A stretch of 26,541 nucleotides of DNA from an uncultured Lachnospiraceae bacterium. Its GTDB lineage: Bacteria; Bacillota; Clostridia; Lachnospirales; Lachnospiraceae. Each line of letters begins with the position of its first letter. Within the stretch, counting starts at the first letter, position 1. Positions 1-6,715 of the stretch are shown piece by piece. The position numbers and the translations under genes were made by a program. Location: NCBI GenBank assembly GCA_910588565.1, contig CAJUPF010000036.1:1-26541 (forward strand), given 5' to 3'. The notes below the pieces were generated by a model. It was not told the DNA's origin and ran no database searches. It worked only from the letters and a program-made list of their open reading frames with translations.

Positions 1-82
1 ATTATATAGAAATGCAAAGTAAATTTCAATAGTTTTAGGCAGACATTTTACAAAAGTTGCGTGCCGTTCACAATACCATTTT

Positions 83-298
83 TTATAAAAACAAGAGGGC
101 AAGATAAGTGTTCAACTTTCCGCTTGTAAGAAAATTGGTATATGCAACCCTGCGGTATTGCTTCAGATAATCTAAATGTCGCTGTCCCCAAATGCCTATC
201 AGTTGTTCTTCTTCGACAGGTAATCGTAAATCTGGAATAAAATATCCACTTTCTTCGTGATATGTGCCGCCTAACTGTTCAAATAGTGATTTTGCCAT
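83..298 (-). pseudogene. TnpV-family transposon-encoded protein, 3'-truncated remnant
   Basis: The 71-residue product starts MAKSLFEQLGGTYHEE and continues through PDLRLPVEEEQ and GIWGQRHLDYL. I recognise this as the N-terminal half of TnpV, a small protein of unknown function carried by many clostridial mobile elements. Family members are about 110-125 aa. Here the match stops after roughly residue 66 (SGKLNTYLA) and the frame ends in four unrelated residues, so the C-terminal half has been lost to a deletion or rearrangement near position 85. A good ribosome site (AGGAGG on the minus strand, about 308-313) precedes the ATG, so the stub could still be translated. It marks this end of the window as the debris of a mobile element. 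Family assignment is from recall of the conserved N-terminus. Confidence 0.75.
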
Positions 299-310
299 TT
301 TCTAATTCCT

Positions 311-383
311 CCAGATAAGATATTCACTCCACATATTTGTGTCTACTGTCTTAAACACAATTTTGAGTTTTGTCCTTATCTGG
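311..383. repeat. Nested inverted repeat between tnpV remnant and the 174-aa ORF
   Basis: CCAGATAAG at 311-319 is exactly inverted as CTTATCTGG at 375-383. Inside it, ACTC (326-329) faces GAGT (365-368) and TTGTGT (337-342) faces ACACAA (355-360). Together they form a long interrupted hairpin of about 73 bases. The outer left arm overlaps the tnpV ribosome site. It could be an operator, an RNA structure in the tnpV leader or a recombination site; the sequence alone does not decide. Confidence 0.5.
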
Positions 384-394
384 TTTCATACTTA

Positions 395-919
395 ATGTTT
401 ACTGAAATATCAAATGAATATGATAACATTCGAGATAATATAATATGTTTAGAACATATTATGAGCCTTACAGAAGATTTGATGAACAGAGACTATCAAT
501 CAAAAGGAAATGAAACATTTATCACTGGTATGACAAAGATGGTTAACATAATGAATGCAGATTTAAGCTTAGTTTACAGAAGAATAATTGACTCCTTTCA
601 TTATGCGGCGGATTACTGGAATCAAAATATGTATAATAATATAGATCATAAAACTCTGGCTGAATTGGAACTAATTGATTCTTGGGAAGTGTGTGCAAGG
701 CTGGTAAAAAATGATTATGAACTAAGACTGGGTGAAATATGTAATATCTTAAATATAGAATTATTGCCGCCGGAAAACTTAAATATTTCAATGTTGTTAT
801 TTTTCCATAATATGCAAGACTTGTATACAAAATATATCAAGCACGGGGCAGATGATATGTGTAAAGAAATAAGCAGACGGGTTGGAAGACATATGGATAT
901 CCGATATTTTTGGGAATGA
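395..919 (+). CDS. Hypothetical protein, 174 aa, AT-rich
   Basis: I do not recognise this protein. It begins MFTEISNEYDNIRDNI and looks soluble and mostly helical, with no signal peptide and no convincing membrane segment. Several hydrophobic heptad-like stretches occur (for example around residues 15-60). No clear ribosome site precedes the ATG at 395, and the reading frame stays open upstream of it through the inverted repeat to about position 302. The true start may therefore be elsewhere, or the 5' end may have been joined to foreign DNA. Base use is clearly more AT-rich than the genes after 1330, in keeping with acquired DNA next to the tnpV remnant. It is followed by an intrinsic terminator at 1033-1073. 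Confidence 0.55.
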   Translation: MFTEISNEYDNIRDNIICLEHIMSLTEDLMNRDYQSKGNETFITGMTKMVNIMNADLSLVYRRIIDSFHYAADYWNQNMYNNIDHKTLAELELIDSWEVCARLVKNDYELRLGEICNILNIELLPPENLNISMLLFFHNMQDLYTKYIKHGADDMCKEISRRVGRHMDIRYFWE

Positions 920-991
920 TTCAGTTGATGTGTTGTCTGCTGAAAATAAGAAAATTTAAGCGCAGCTATTTGCGCAGTCGGCAAAAAGAGC

Positions 992-1057
992 ATGGCTAGA
1001 ATTTTTAAAAAATTTATAAAAATCAATAAACGAAAAAAGCGTGCCACGAAATATTGA
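992..1057 (+). CDS. Possible 21-aa basic small ORF ending inside a terminator
   Basis: An ATG at 992 opens a 21-codon frame beginning MARIFKKFIK, extremely rich in Lys and Arg, and ending at TGA 1055-1057. The last codons run through the left arm and into the loop of the terminator hairpin at 1033-1073. Only a weak purine stretch (AAAAAGAG, 983-990) lies upstream. It may be a chance frame in AT-rich DNA or a leader-type peptide; nothing here shows that it is translated. Confidence 0.2.
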   Translation: MARIFKKFIKINKRKKRATKY

Positions 1058-1073
1058 AGAGGTGCGCTTTTTT
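1033..1073 (+). terminator. Intrinsic terminator (A-rich/T-rich arms)
   Basis: A 13-pair stem (AAAAAAGCGTGCC at 1033-1045 with GGTGCGCTTTTTT at 1061-1073, two G-U pairs) closes a 15-base loop and ends in six Ts. The A-tract on the left arm makes it potentially bidirectional. It lies after the 174-aa ORF and isolates it from the nuclease gene downstream. Confidence 0.7.
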
Positions 1074-1081
1074 ATCTATAA

Positions 1082-1252
1082 AAGCCAGAAAAGTTAATAT
1101 GGTTATATTTTAAATTCAATAGTATGATGCTGTGGTTAAAAGATAACAGATTTTATTTATGCGAAATTTATTGTTTTAATGAAAATCATGATTTCTTAGG
1201 TTGTGAGTTATGGTATTCAAAATCAGAAGATTGTGATATACTTTACTTATAA
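1082..1252 (+). pseudogene. Fragment of an unknown gene (C-terminal piece)
   Basis: The frame is open from the TAA at 1079-1081 to the TAA at 1250-1252. The first ATG (1124) would give 42 residues starting MMLWLKDNRFYLCEIYCF. The composition (many Cys, Trp, Tyr and Asp/Glu, few disfavoured residues) looks protein-like rather than random, but no ribosome site precedes the ATG. I read it as the tail of a decayed gene, or at best a small protein; the family is not recognised. The rest of the 920-1331 gap holds the terminator, the 21-codon frame and nothing else I can support. Confidence 0.3.
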
Positions 1253-1331
1253 AAAAGTGACTAGAGCACAATTGTCTACTAAAAGCATTCCGCAATGGAA
1301 AAATAGAGTTTTTGGAATAAGGTGAGATATC

Positions 1332-2225
1332 ATGGACAATTTTTTAATGAAACCCAAAATAGATTTTGCTTTTAAAGAAATCATGATGGATGAGAAAGCC
1401 CGGATTGGATTTCTGTCTGCCGTGCTGAAAATCAGGCCGGAGGATATCAGGGAGACACAGCTCCTTAACACCAGCCTGCGGAAAGAGCATGAGGACGACA
1501 AGCAGGGGATCTTAGACGTCCGGCTTTTCATGAACAGCGGCAGGGAGATTAATATTGAGATCCAGCTCTCAGAACTGAAAGTATGGGCAGACCGTTCCCT
1601 CTTTTATCTTGCGAAGATGTTTACGGACCAGATAAAACCAGGGGACAGCTACCGTGTGTTTAAGAAATGCGTAAGCATCAGCATCCTCAATTTTACATTA
1701 TTTCCAAAAGAGGCGGAGTTTTATTCCTGCTTCCATATCCGGGAAGACACCCGGGATTTCCTCTATACGGATAAGATGGAATTCCATGTGATAGAGCTGC
1801 CAAAGCTGCCGGAGAAGCTTCAGGAAGGAAGCAGCGATCTTTAACTATGGGCGGCATTTATAGATGCGGAAAGAAAGGAAGTGTTTGATATGCTGGCGGA
1901 TAAAAACCCATATATAGAAAGCGCATACCGGAAACTGCAGATCATCAGCCAGGACAGGGACAAACGGCTGGAATACGAGGCCAGGGAAAAGGCTGTCCGG
2001 GATTACAATGAAGGGCTGCTGGAAGCGGAAGAACGCGGCATTGCCATCGGGCAGGAACAGGGAATTGCCATCGGGCAGGAACAGGGAATTGCCATTGGGC
2101 AGGAACGCGGCAGAAAACAGGAAGCTGTTTCGATTGCCAGAAAACTCATCGGCATGGGATACCCTGCGGATGAAATTGTAAAAATCACGCTTCTTCCCAA
2201 AGAAGAAATTGAAAGACTTATCTAA
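1332..2225 (+). pseudogene. PD-(D/E)XK (Rpn/transposase-type) nuclease, interrupted by one in-frame stop
   Basis: The reading frame runs 297 codons from ATG 1332 to TAA 2223-2225, with a single TAA at 1842-1844. The N-terminal part starts MDNFLMKPKIDFAFKEIM, the usual opening of the PD-(D/E)XK family transposase / Rpn recombination-promoting nuclease group. It has the nuclease core signature: D62 (GILDVRLF) and E76-x-Q78 (INIEIQ). The C-terminal part has the family's typical LWAAFIDAE... NPYIESAYRKLQIIS stretch and a charged tail with three GIAIGQEQ-type repeats. The sequence around the stop reads D-L-stop-L-W where relatives read D-L-L-L-W, so one TTA-to-TAA change explains it. The N-terminal 170 residues keep all visible catalytic residues. 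A GGAAG at 1877-1881 precedes ATG 1890 (and GTG 1881), so the tail could be made separately. Confidence 0.8.
2037..2108 (+). repeat. 24-bp in-frame tandem repeat, three copies
   Basis: Units at 2037-2060, 2061-2084 and 2085-2108 each encode GIAIGQE plus one residue. Units 1 and 2 differ at one base; unit 3 differs at a few. Because 24 is a multiple of three, copy-number change would keep the frame. Such repeats are common in the hinge before the C-terminal helix of this nuclease family. Confidence 0.85.
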
Positions 2226-2472
2226 CTGGATAAGCGCCTGCATTGTAGCTGCTGTTTGCTATTACCCTCCGCAGATTGTCCGAAAACTAATGGCTGATGT
2301 GGCTCTATTTAACTTTTATTGCTATTTTTAACAACATAGTGGGAGCTGCATGGCAATTTCAGCCCATTTCTTCATCATTAGTGGGGGAAATATTTGCAGC
2401 ATTTCGTTTTCATCAGAAAGATATATGATTACATACGCCCAAAGTACCTGTTTTTACTCGAGTGTGCAGCGA
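2226..2472. other. Gene-free interval with a possible minus-strand fragment
   Basis: No terminator or promoter is convincing here. On the minus strand a short open frame (about 2331-2452) contains LMMKKWAEIAMQ and looks protein-like. It has neither a ribosome site nor a recognisable family, so it may be a decayed gene piece. Confidence 0.25.
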
Positions 2473-3582
2473 TTACACGGCGCGTTTTGTTCCCATCATG
2501 TTCCCCAGCTGTTCTATAATCCCTGCATTTCCATTGACGGATATTTCGCCGACTTTTTCACAAATCCTTTCCAGATATTCCAGTTCTTTCAGCTTATAAA
2601 GCGTCTGGTTTTCGTCCATCAGTTTTGCTGTATTCAGCAGGGATCTGGTGGAGGCGACTTCTTCTCTTCGGGAAATTACATTTGCCTGCGCCGCTTTTTC
2701 CGCGACAAGCACAGAATTCATAATTTCCCGGATTTCGCCTGGCAGAATAATATCTTTGATTCCCGCAGTCAGAAAGTTCACACAGAACAGCTCTTCCCGT
2801 TTTTTCAGGGCGGCATAAATTTCCTGGGAAATTTTCTCTTTTCCCTCCATTATTTCATCCAGTTTATAATTCCCCACAATTTCCCGAATCGCCAGCTGTA
2901 CGGCTGGATAAAGCTGGCCTTTTAAATCGGAAATAGCGGAGGCGAACGCGACGGCGTCCCGGATTTTATACAGGCAGGAAACATTCATCCGTATGCCGAT
3001 TTTATCTTTGGTCAGGATTTCCTGGCCTACGATATCCATACTCTTTTGCTTCATATCCAGTATGCGGCTGCTAATCCGGTGGCTGTAATTCCAGAAATGG
3101 TAGATGCCTTTGGAAAGCGTTTGCTGCAGCACATTGTCATAGTATAGAAGGCCAGTTTCACCTTCTCCAACTGATATGGAAGTATAAAAGGCGCCCGGAA
3201 TCAGGGAAAGCATTGGTTTTGTAACTTCTGCCCGGATTACCGTTTCCGTCATCGGCATCATTTTTATTTCATAGTTGTCAAATACATTCCAGAATGTATA
3301 TTCTCTTCGGGTGCCAAAGAACGTAAGCTTACCATTGATATAAATAAAAGCTGCAAATCCGTCCGGTATTTCCATATGTACGGTAGCGCCGGCAAATGCA
3401 GCGTCCTTTTCAAGTATCTGGTAAGGAACATCCAGATAGCGGAGTTCCCCGGTCATCTCCTCAATCGTAACCTGATAACCTGCCATTTTGGGAAAATGAT
3501 ATGTCCCGGAGCGGATCATCTTTTTAAAAATTCCATTTTTACATACAAATCCTGCCTGATTATCTTTGATCATATACTTCAT
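2473..3582 (-). CDS. SPFH / band-7 (slipin-like) domain protein
   Basis: The 369-aa product carries a C-terminal SPFH/band-7 core (about residues 130-310). It is marked by the DMKQKSMDIVGQEILTKDKI stretch, the YPAVQLAIREIVGNYKLDEI helix and the following alanine-rich VLVAEKAAQANVISRREEVA helix. SPFH proteins form ring or cage oligomers at membranes (stomatin, flotillin, HflK/C). Unusually, there is no N-terminal transmembrane segment. Instead, the first 175 residues hold three copies of a strand motif ending in YHF or YxFW (AGFVCKNG...YHF, AAFIYING...YTFW, TGLLYYDN...YHFW). The start is set by GGGAGG about 8 bases upstream (3590-3595 on the plus strand). No partner gene such as nfeD lies beside it, so it looks monocistronic. 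Family is secure, role unknown. Confidence 0.85.
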   Translation of the reverse strand: MKYMIKDNQAGFVCKNGIFKKMIRSGTYHFPKMAGYQVTIEEMTGELRYLDVPYQILEKDAAFAGATVHMEIPDGFAAFIYINGKLTFFGTRREYTFWNVFDNYEIKMMPMTETVIRAEVTKPMLSLIPGAFYTSISVGEGETGLLYYDNVLQQTLSKGIYHFWNYSHRISSRILDMKQKSMDIVGQEILTKDKIGIRMNVSCLYKIRDAVAFASAISDLKGQLYPAVQLAIREIVGNYKLDEIMEGKEKISQEIYAALKKREELFCVNFLTAGIKDIILPGEIREIMNSVLVAEKAAQANVISRREEVASTRSLLNTAKLMDENQTLYKLKELEYLERICEKVGEISVNGNAGIIEQLGNMMGTKRAV

Positions 3583-3641
3583 GTGAAATCCTCCCTCTTT
3601 TCATATAATATAATTTCTTGAAATCTCCCTAATACCTGCTT

Positions 3642-3950
3642 TTGCGGCAGGTTTTAACTTGCTTTTATCCCGGCTTCAACAGTCTGGTGCGGAAAGCTGG
3701 TTTAGCGGGTGTCTGGAAGAAAGAACAGATCTGCATTCAGACAGCGCTGCTGATGGAATATCTGCAGGCTGCGGGGCATCCTGAGATGCTGCCAAAAAGC
3801 AAACGATTCTGTTACAGGCTGGTGTTTCTTCCTTTTGCAAGCGGTATCCCCGGCTTTCAGGCAGCAGACTGTCTGGCAGTGTTACCTGCACTGCAGGACT
3901 GGCTGCACAGCTGGCGGCCAGTTCTGCGGAAGGGCTGGAAACCGGAATAA
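3642..3950 (+). CDS. Possible 102-aa ORF of unknown function
   Basis: The frame starts with a TTG and has no ribosome site. Its codon use resembles the neighbouring chromosomal genes and it lies in a gap with no other gene, so it may be the remainder of a gene that lost its 5' end. The residues (IQTALLMEYLQAAG, LPALQDWLHSW) suggest helices, but no family is recognised. A short CCTGC/GCAGG hairpin followed by TTTT (about 3635-3655) overlaps its beginning and would work against translation from this start. Confidence 0.25.
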   Translation: MRQVLTCFYPGFNSLVRKAGLAGVWKKEQICIQTALLMEYLQAAGHPEMLPKSKRFCYRLVFLPFASGIPGFQAADCLAVLPALQDWLHSWRPVLRKGWKPE

Positions 3951-3954
3951 AAGC

Positions 3955-4102
3955 GTTTGATTTGTGCGGAGTCGAACCGCAAGACGTGACAGGTCTTCCT
4001 TCCTGGATGTGTACTCTACCCACTGAGCTACCGTTTTCACGGGAGGGAGTCGAACCCTCGACAACACAAAATTTTATAGCCACTTTTTAAGAGTGGTGAA
4101 AT
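3955..4102 (-). other. Cluster of tRNA-like arms (degenerate or atypical tRNAs)
   Basis: Read on the minus strand, this stretch holds, in order: an arm with loop CTTAAAA (about 4081-4096); a perfect T-arm GAGGG-TTCGACT-CCCTC (4059-4043); a D-arm-like GCTC-AGTGGGTA-GAGT (4028-4013); an Asp-like anticodon arm AAGAC-CTGTCAC-GTCTT (3997-3981); and a second T-arm TGCGG-TTCGACT-CCGCA (3981-3965). TTTCAC (4101-4096) can pair with GTGAAA (4040-4035), enclosing the first T-arm. The arms are canonical one by one, but no standard cloverleaf fits. There are 15 bases between D-arm and anticodon arm, no variable loop before the second T-arm and no CCA. These could be two decayed, recombined tRNA genes or an unconventional tRNA-like RNA. 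Confidence 0.5.
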
Positions 4103-4196
4103 ATTTATGGCATACCTGACAGCACGCTGCAGGCACCGCCGGGCAGAAAGCAGCTTCCAATACCCGTGCGCTATAAATTATTTCCGTAAGCAATCG

Positions 4197-4290
4197 ATCC
4201 GTTTCGGATAAACGTATTATATCCTTAATTTTCCAACCAATCATTTCAAAAAAGTTGCGAAACCTCTGTAACGGAACTTTGATATCCGTT
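4197..4290. promoter_or_regulatory. Candidate operator: repeated TCCGTT half-sites upstream of the WYL genes
   Basis: AACGGA (4270-4275) and TCCGTT (4285-4290) form an inverted repeat that abuts the -35 box. A second palindrome, ATCCG-TTT-CGGAT (4197-4209), contains the same TCCGTT half-site. WYL proteins commonly regulate their own operons, so these are reasonable operator candidates; binding is inferred only. Confidence 0.35.
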
Positions 4291-4318
4291 GCCCCCGGTG
4301 CATCTGATATGATATACT
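4289..4318 (+). promoter_or_regulatory. Probable sigma-A promoter for the WYL operon
   Basis: TTGCCC (4289-4294) and TATACT (4313-4318) are separated by 18 bases and lie about 50 bases before the first WYL gene's ATG. The tRNA-like cluster and this promoter account for most of the 3951-4369 gap. Confidence 0.5.
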
Positions 4319-4369
4319 TACTGCATAAATCCGGCTTTGATCCCGGAACATCACAGGAGTTGACAGCAA

Positions 4370-5671
4370 ATGTCCGAGTTTAAAGAACTGGTAAAGAGTT
4401 TTCCAAAGACAAGAGAATATATCCGGGATTTTTTTGTCTATGGCTTTAAAACCAGGGAGGAATTTAAAATAAAAAGCCCGCGTACGTATGACAATGAACG
4501 GCGCCGGCTGGAATGCTGGCTAAAGCCCTATGTGAGAAAAGACCATATATCCGGCGGCTCTAACATTTCACTGGCGATAGACAGCAATCTTCTGGATACC
4601 AATCCTTTGTTTCAGGTATGGAAAACAAAAAGTTTTACAGATAATGATATCGTGCTGCATTTTCTGATCCTGGATCTGCTGCAGGATGGCAGCGCAAGGA
4701 CTGCGGAAGAGATTACAGACGGTCTGCTTGCGGAATATGAAGTCCTCTTTGATATCCAAATTGTCCGCCGCAAATGCAATGCTTATGCCAAAGAGGGCTT
4801 GTTTGATAAGAAAAAGGAAAAAAAGACCGTCCGCTTTTCTTTGGATCAGACGCTTGCCAACTGGATTAAGTCCAATGAATCGGCGCTGGATGCGCTTGCG
4901 TTTTATCAGATGGCGTGCAGTTTCGGAATTATTGGAAATGGAATTACAGAGCAGATGGATTTTTACAACCAGACGTTCCGTGTAAAACACAGTTTTTTTG
5001 TACATACCCTGGAAGATGAAATTCTGCTGGCGCTTCTGGAGGCAATGGACCGGAACGTATCGGTGCGGCTGGAACTGAAAAGTTCCCGAAATCAGGTTGT
5101 GAGTACGGCGCATTGCCTGCCGCTGCAGATATTTATCAGCACAAGAAGCGGCCGCCGTTTTCTGTGCGGCTATATAAAGAAAAGCAGACGGTTCAGCTGT
5201 TTTCGCCTGGATGCCGTCAAACGTGTGATACCGATGGAAACGGAGGAGGAATACGCTCAGCTTCTGGAACAGCTGGAGCGGAACCGCCCGCAGCTCTGGG
5301 GCGTGTCTTTTCAGGGACCGCAGCGGCGCTATCAGGATACATTGACTATGACTCTGCAGGTTATGGAACCGGATGAGAACTATATTGTGGAACGATTGAA
5401 ACGGGAAGGAAGGGGCGGTACTGTGATAAGGATAGGGGAAAACATCTGGCAGTATGAAACGTCTGTGTTTGACTGCAATGAAATGCTGCCCTGGATTCGG
5501 ACCTTTACAGGCAGGATATTGTCCTTGAAATGCACGGCAAAATCGGTCGAGCGGCGGTTTTATCAGGATTTGGAGAGAATGTATGGAATGTATGGGATAG
5601 AACGGGATGACAGGCAGCCGGATGAATCTGTGGGAGGCGGTGCGCATGGAACTATTTTCAGAAATCAATAA
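4370..5671 (+). CDS. WYL-domain transcriptional regulator (first of a pair)
   Basis: The 433-aa protein has a helical, winged-helix-like N-terminal half (about residues 85-165, with DNDIVLHFLILDLLQDGS and the basic KKKEKKTVRFS). A WYL domain follows at about 245-290 (LPLQIFISTRSGRRFLCGYIKKSRRFSCFRLDAVKRV in two parts), then a C-terminal extension (WCX-like) to about 420. WYL domains are ligand-sensing modules, in some cases for nucleic acids, in bacterial regulators of DNA repair and defence loci. The start follows AGGAGT at 4355-4360. The gene overlaps the next by 26 bases, which implies translational coupling and possibly a heteromeric regulator. The regulated target is not evident; the coiled-coil gene downstream is the nearest candidate. 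Confidence 0.85.
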   Translation: MSEFKELVKSFPKTREYIRDFFVYGFKTREEFKIKSPRTYDNERRRLECWLKPYVRKDHISGGSNISLAIDSNLLDTNPLFQVWKTKSFTDNDIVLHFLILDLLQDGSARTAEEITDGLLAEYEVLFDIQIVRRKCNAYAKEGLFDKKKEKKTVRFSLDQTLANWIKSNESALDALAFYQMACSFGIIGNGITEQMDFYNQTFRVKHSFFVHTLEDEILLALLEAMDRNVSVRLELKSSRNQVVSTAHCLPLQIFISTRSGRRFLCGYIKKSRRFSCFRLDAVKRVIPMETEEEYAQLLEQLERNRPQLWGVSFQGPQRRYQDTLTMTLQVMEPDENYIVERLKREGRGGTVIRIGENIWQYETSVFDCNEMLPWIRTFTGRILSLKCTAKSVERRFYQDLERMYGMYGIERDDRQPDESVGGGAHGTIFRNQ

Positions 5672-6623
5672 CTGCTACTATCAGGTGCTAAGGCGCTTGC
5701 TGTGCAGCCAGAATGCCTGTAAGATACAGGATATCCGCGCCCGAATCTGCCAGGAAGGATTTGAAGAAAGTATGTTATCCATTCTTCCAAAACTGGAGGA
5801 TGGCAGCTGGAATCTGTTTGAACGGAAGGGAGAATGGTATCATTCCAAAATCAAAGCTTCTTTTGCCGTTCCGTTTTCAAAACTGCAAAAATCCTATCTG
5901 AAAGCGCTGCTGTCCGACCCGCGTATCGGACTGTTTTTACATGAGGAACAGTCAGAGGCTTTAAAGGATATGCTCTCTGATGTAAAGCCGCTCTGGAAGC
6001 AGGGGCAGTTTTTCTATTATGACAGATTTGCCGACGGAGATCCGTATCAGGACGAAACCTACCGCCGTAATTTCCGTCTGCTGCTGCAGGCGCAGAAAAA
6101 CAGGCAGTATGTAGAGATTGACTACACATCGCCCAGGGGGAAACGGCTTCATCATTACTATGTTCCTGCCCGCCTGGAGTATTCCGTAAAAAATGACAAA
6201 TTCCGTCTCCTTGCGTTAAAGCAGGCCGGACACGGGTCTATGCGGCTGGAAGTGTTTAATATTTCCCGGATACAGGAAGTACGTCTTACCGAAAAAGTAC
6301 TTTCCTCACAGGCAGATGTAAATACAGTGATTCGTAATTCCTATTATAAGGAGCCGGTCACACTGCGTATTCGCGATGAGCGCAATGCGTTAGAACGCGC
6401 CATGCTGCACTTTGCCAATTATGAGAAAAATACAGTTAAAATAGATGAGAATACCTATGAATGCCAGATATATTATAATAAAACAATGGAGACGGAACTT
6501 CTGATTGAAGTTATGTCCTTTGGCCCAATGCTTACGGTAACGGGAAACGCTCAGTTTCTGGACAGTTTGAAGGAGCGGCTGCAGAGGCAGAGAGAGCTGT
6601 CTGTTTCAGGAATTAACTGGTAA
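5646..6623 (+). CDS. WYL-domain transcriptional regulator (second of a pair)
   Basis: I choose ATG 5646 (325 aa, MELFSEINNCYYQ) because GGGAGG at 5632-5637 sits 8 bases before it. The longer frame from 5607 has no ribosome site. The N-terminal half is helical with a short DNA-binding-type region. The WYL domain lies at about residues 153-220 (RQYVEIDYTSPRGKRLHHYYVPARLEY split by the YVPARLEYS strand and FRLLALKQ) and is followed by a C-terminal domain of the WCX type (VTLRIRDERNALERAM..., about 235-320). It overlaps the first WYL gene by 26 bases and belongs to the same transcript. Tandem WYL pairs of one long and one short protein recur in Firmicutes; what this pair senses is not visible from sequence. 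Confidence 0.85.
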   Translation: MELFSEINNCYYQVLRRLLCSQNACKIQDIRARICQEGFEESMLSILPKLEDGSWNLFERKGEWYHSKIKASFAVPFSKLQKSYLKALLSDPRIGLFLHEEQSEALKDMLSDVKPLWKQGQFFYYDRFADGDPYQDETYRRNFRLLLQAQKNRQYVEIDYTSPRGKRLHHYYVPARLEYSVKNDKFRLLALKQAGHGSMRLEVFNISRIQEVRLTEKVLSSQADVNTVIRNSYYKEPVTLRIRDERNALERAMLHFANYEKNTVKIDENTYECQIYYNKTMETELLIEVMSFGPMLTVTGNAQFLDSLKERLQRQRELSVSGINW

Positions 6624-6715
6624 AATGCAGTATTTTCCGTTAATTATGCGTATAAGTTGCCGATATAGAAAGTAGGGCAGTAAGACAGAACAGAATATCA
6701 GAACAGGAGGAGCCT

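Noticed and set aside
2350..2925. 191-aa plus-strand open frame
   Set aside because: It is antisense to the well-supported SPFH gene, is rich in Phe and His as reverse frames often are, and has no ribosome site.
3676..4083. 135-aa minus-strand open frame
   Set aside because: Its N-terminal half is a translation of the tRNA-like arms and it has no ribosome site.
4568..5668. 366-aa minus-strand open frame
   Set aside because: It lies exactly opposite the first WYL gene; composition is that of a reverse complement shadow and no family is recognisable.
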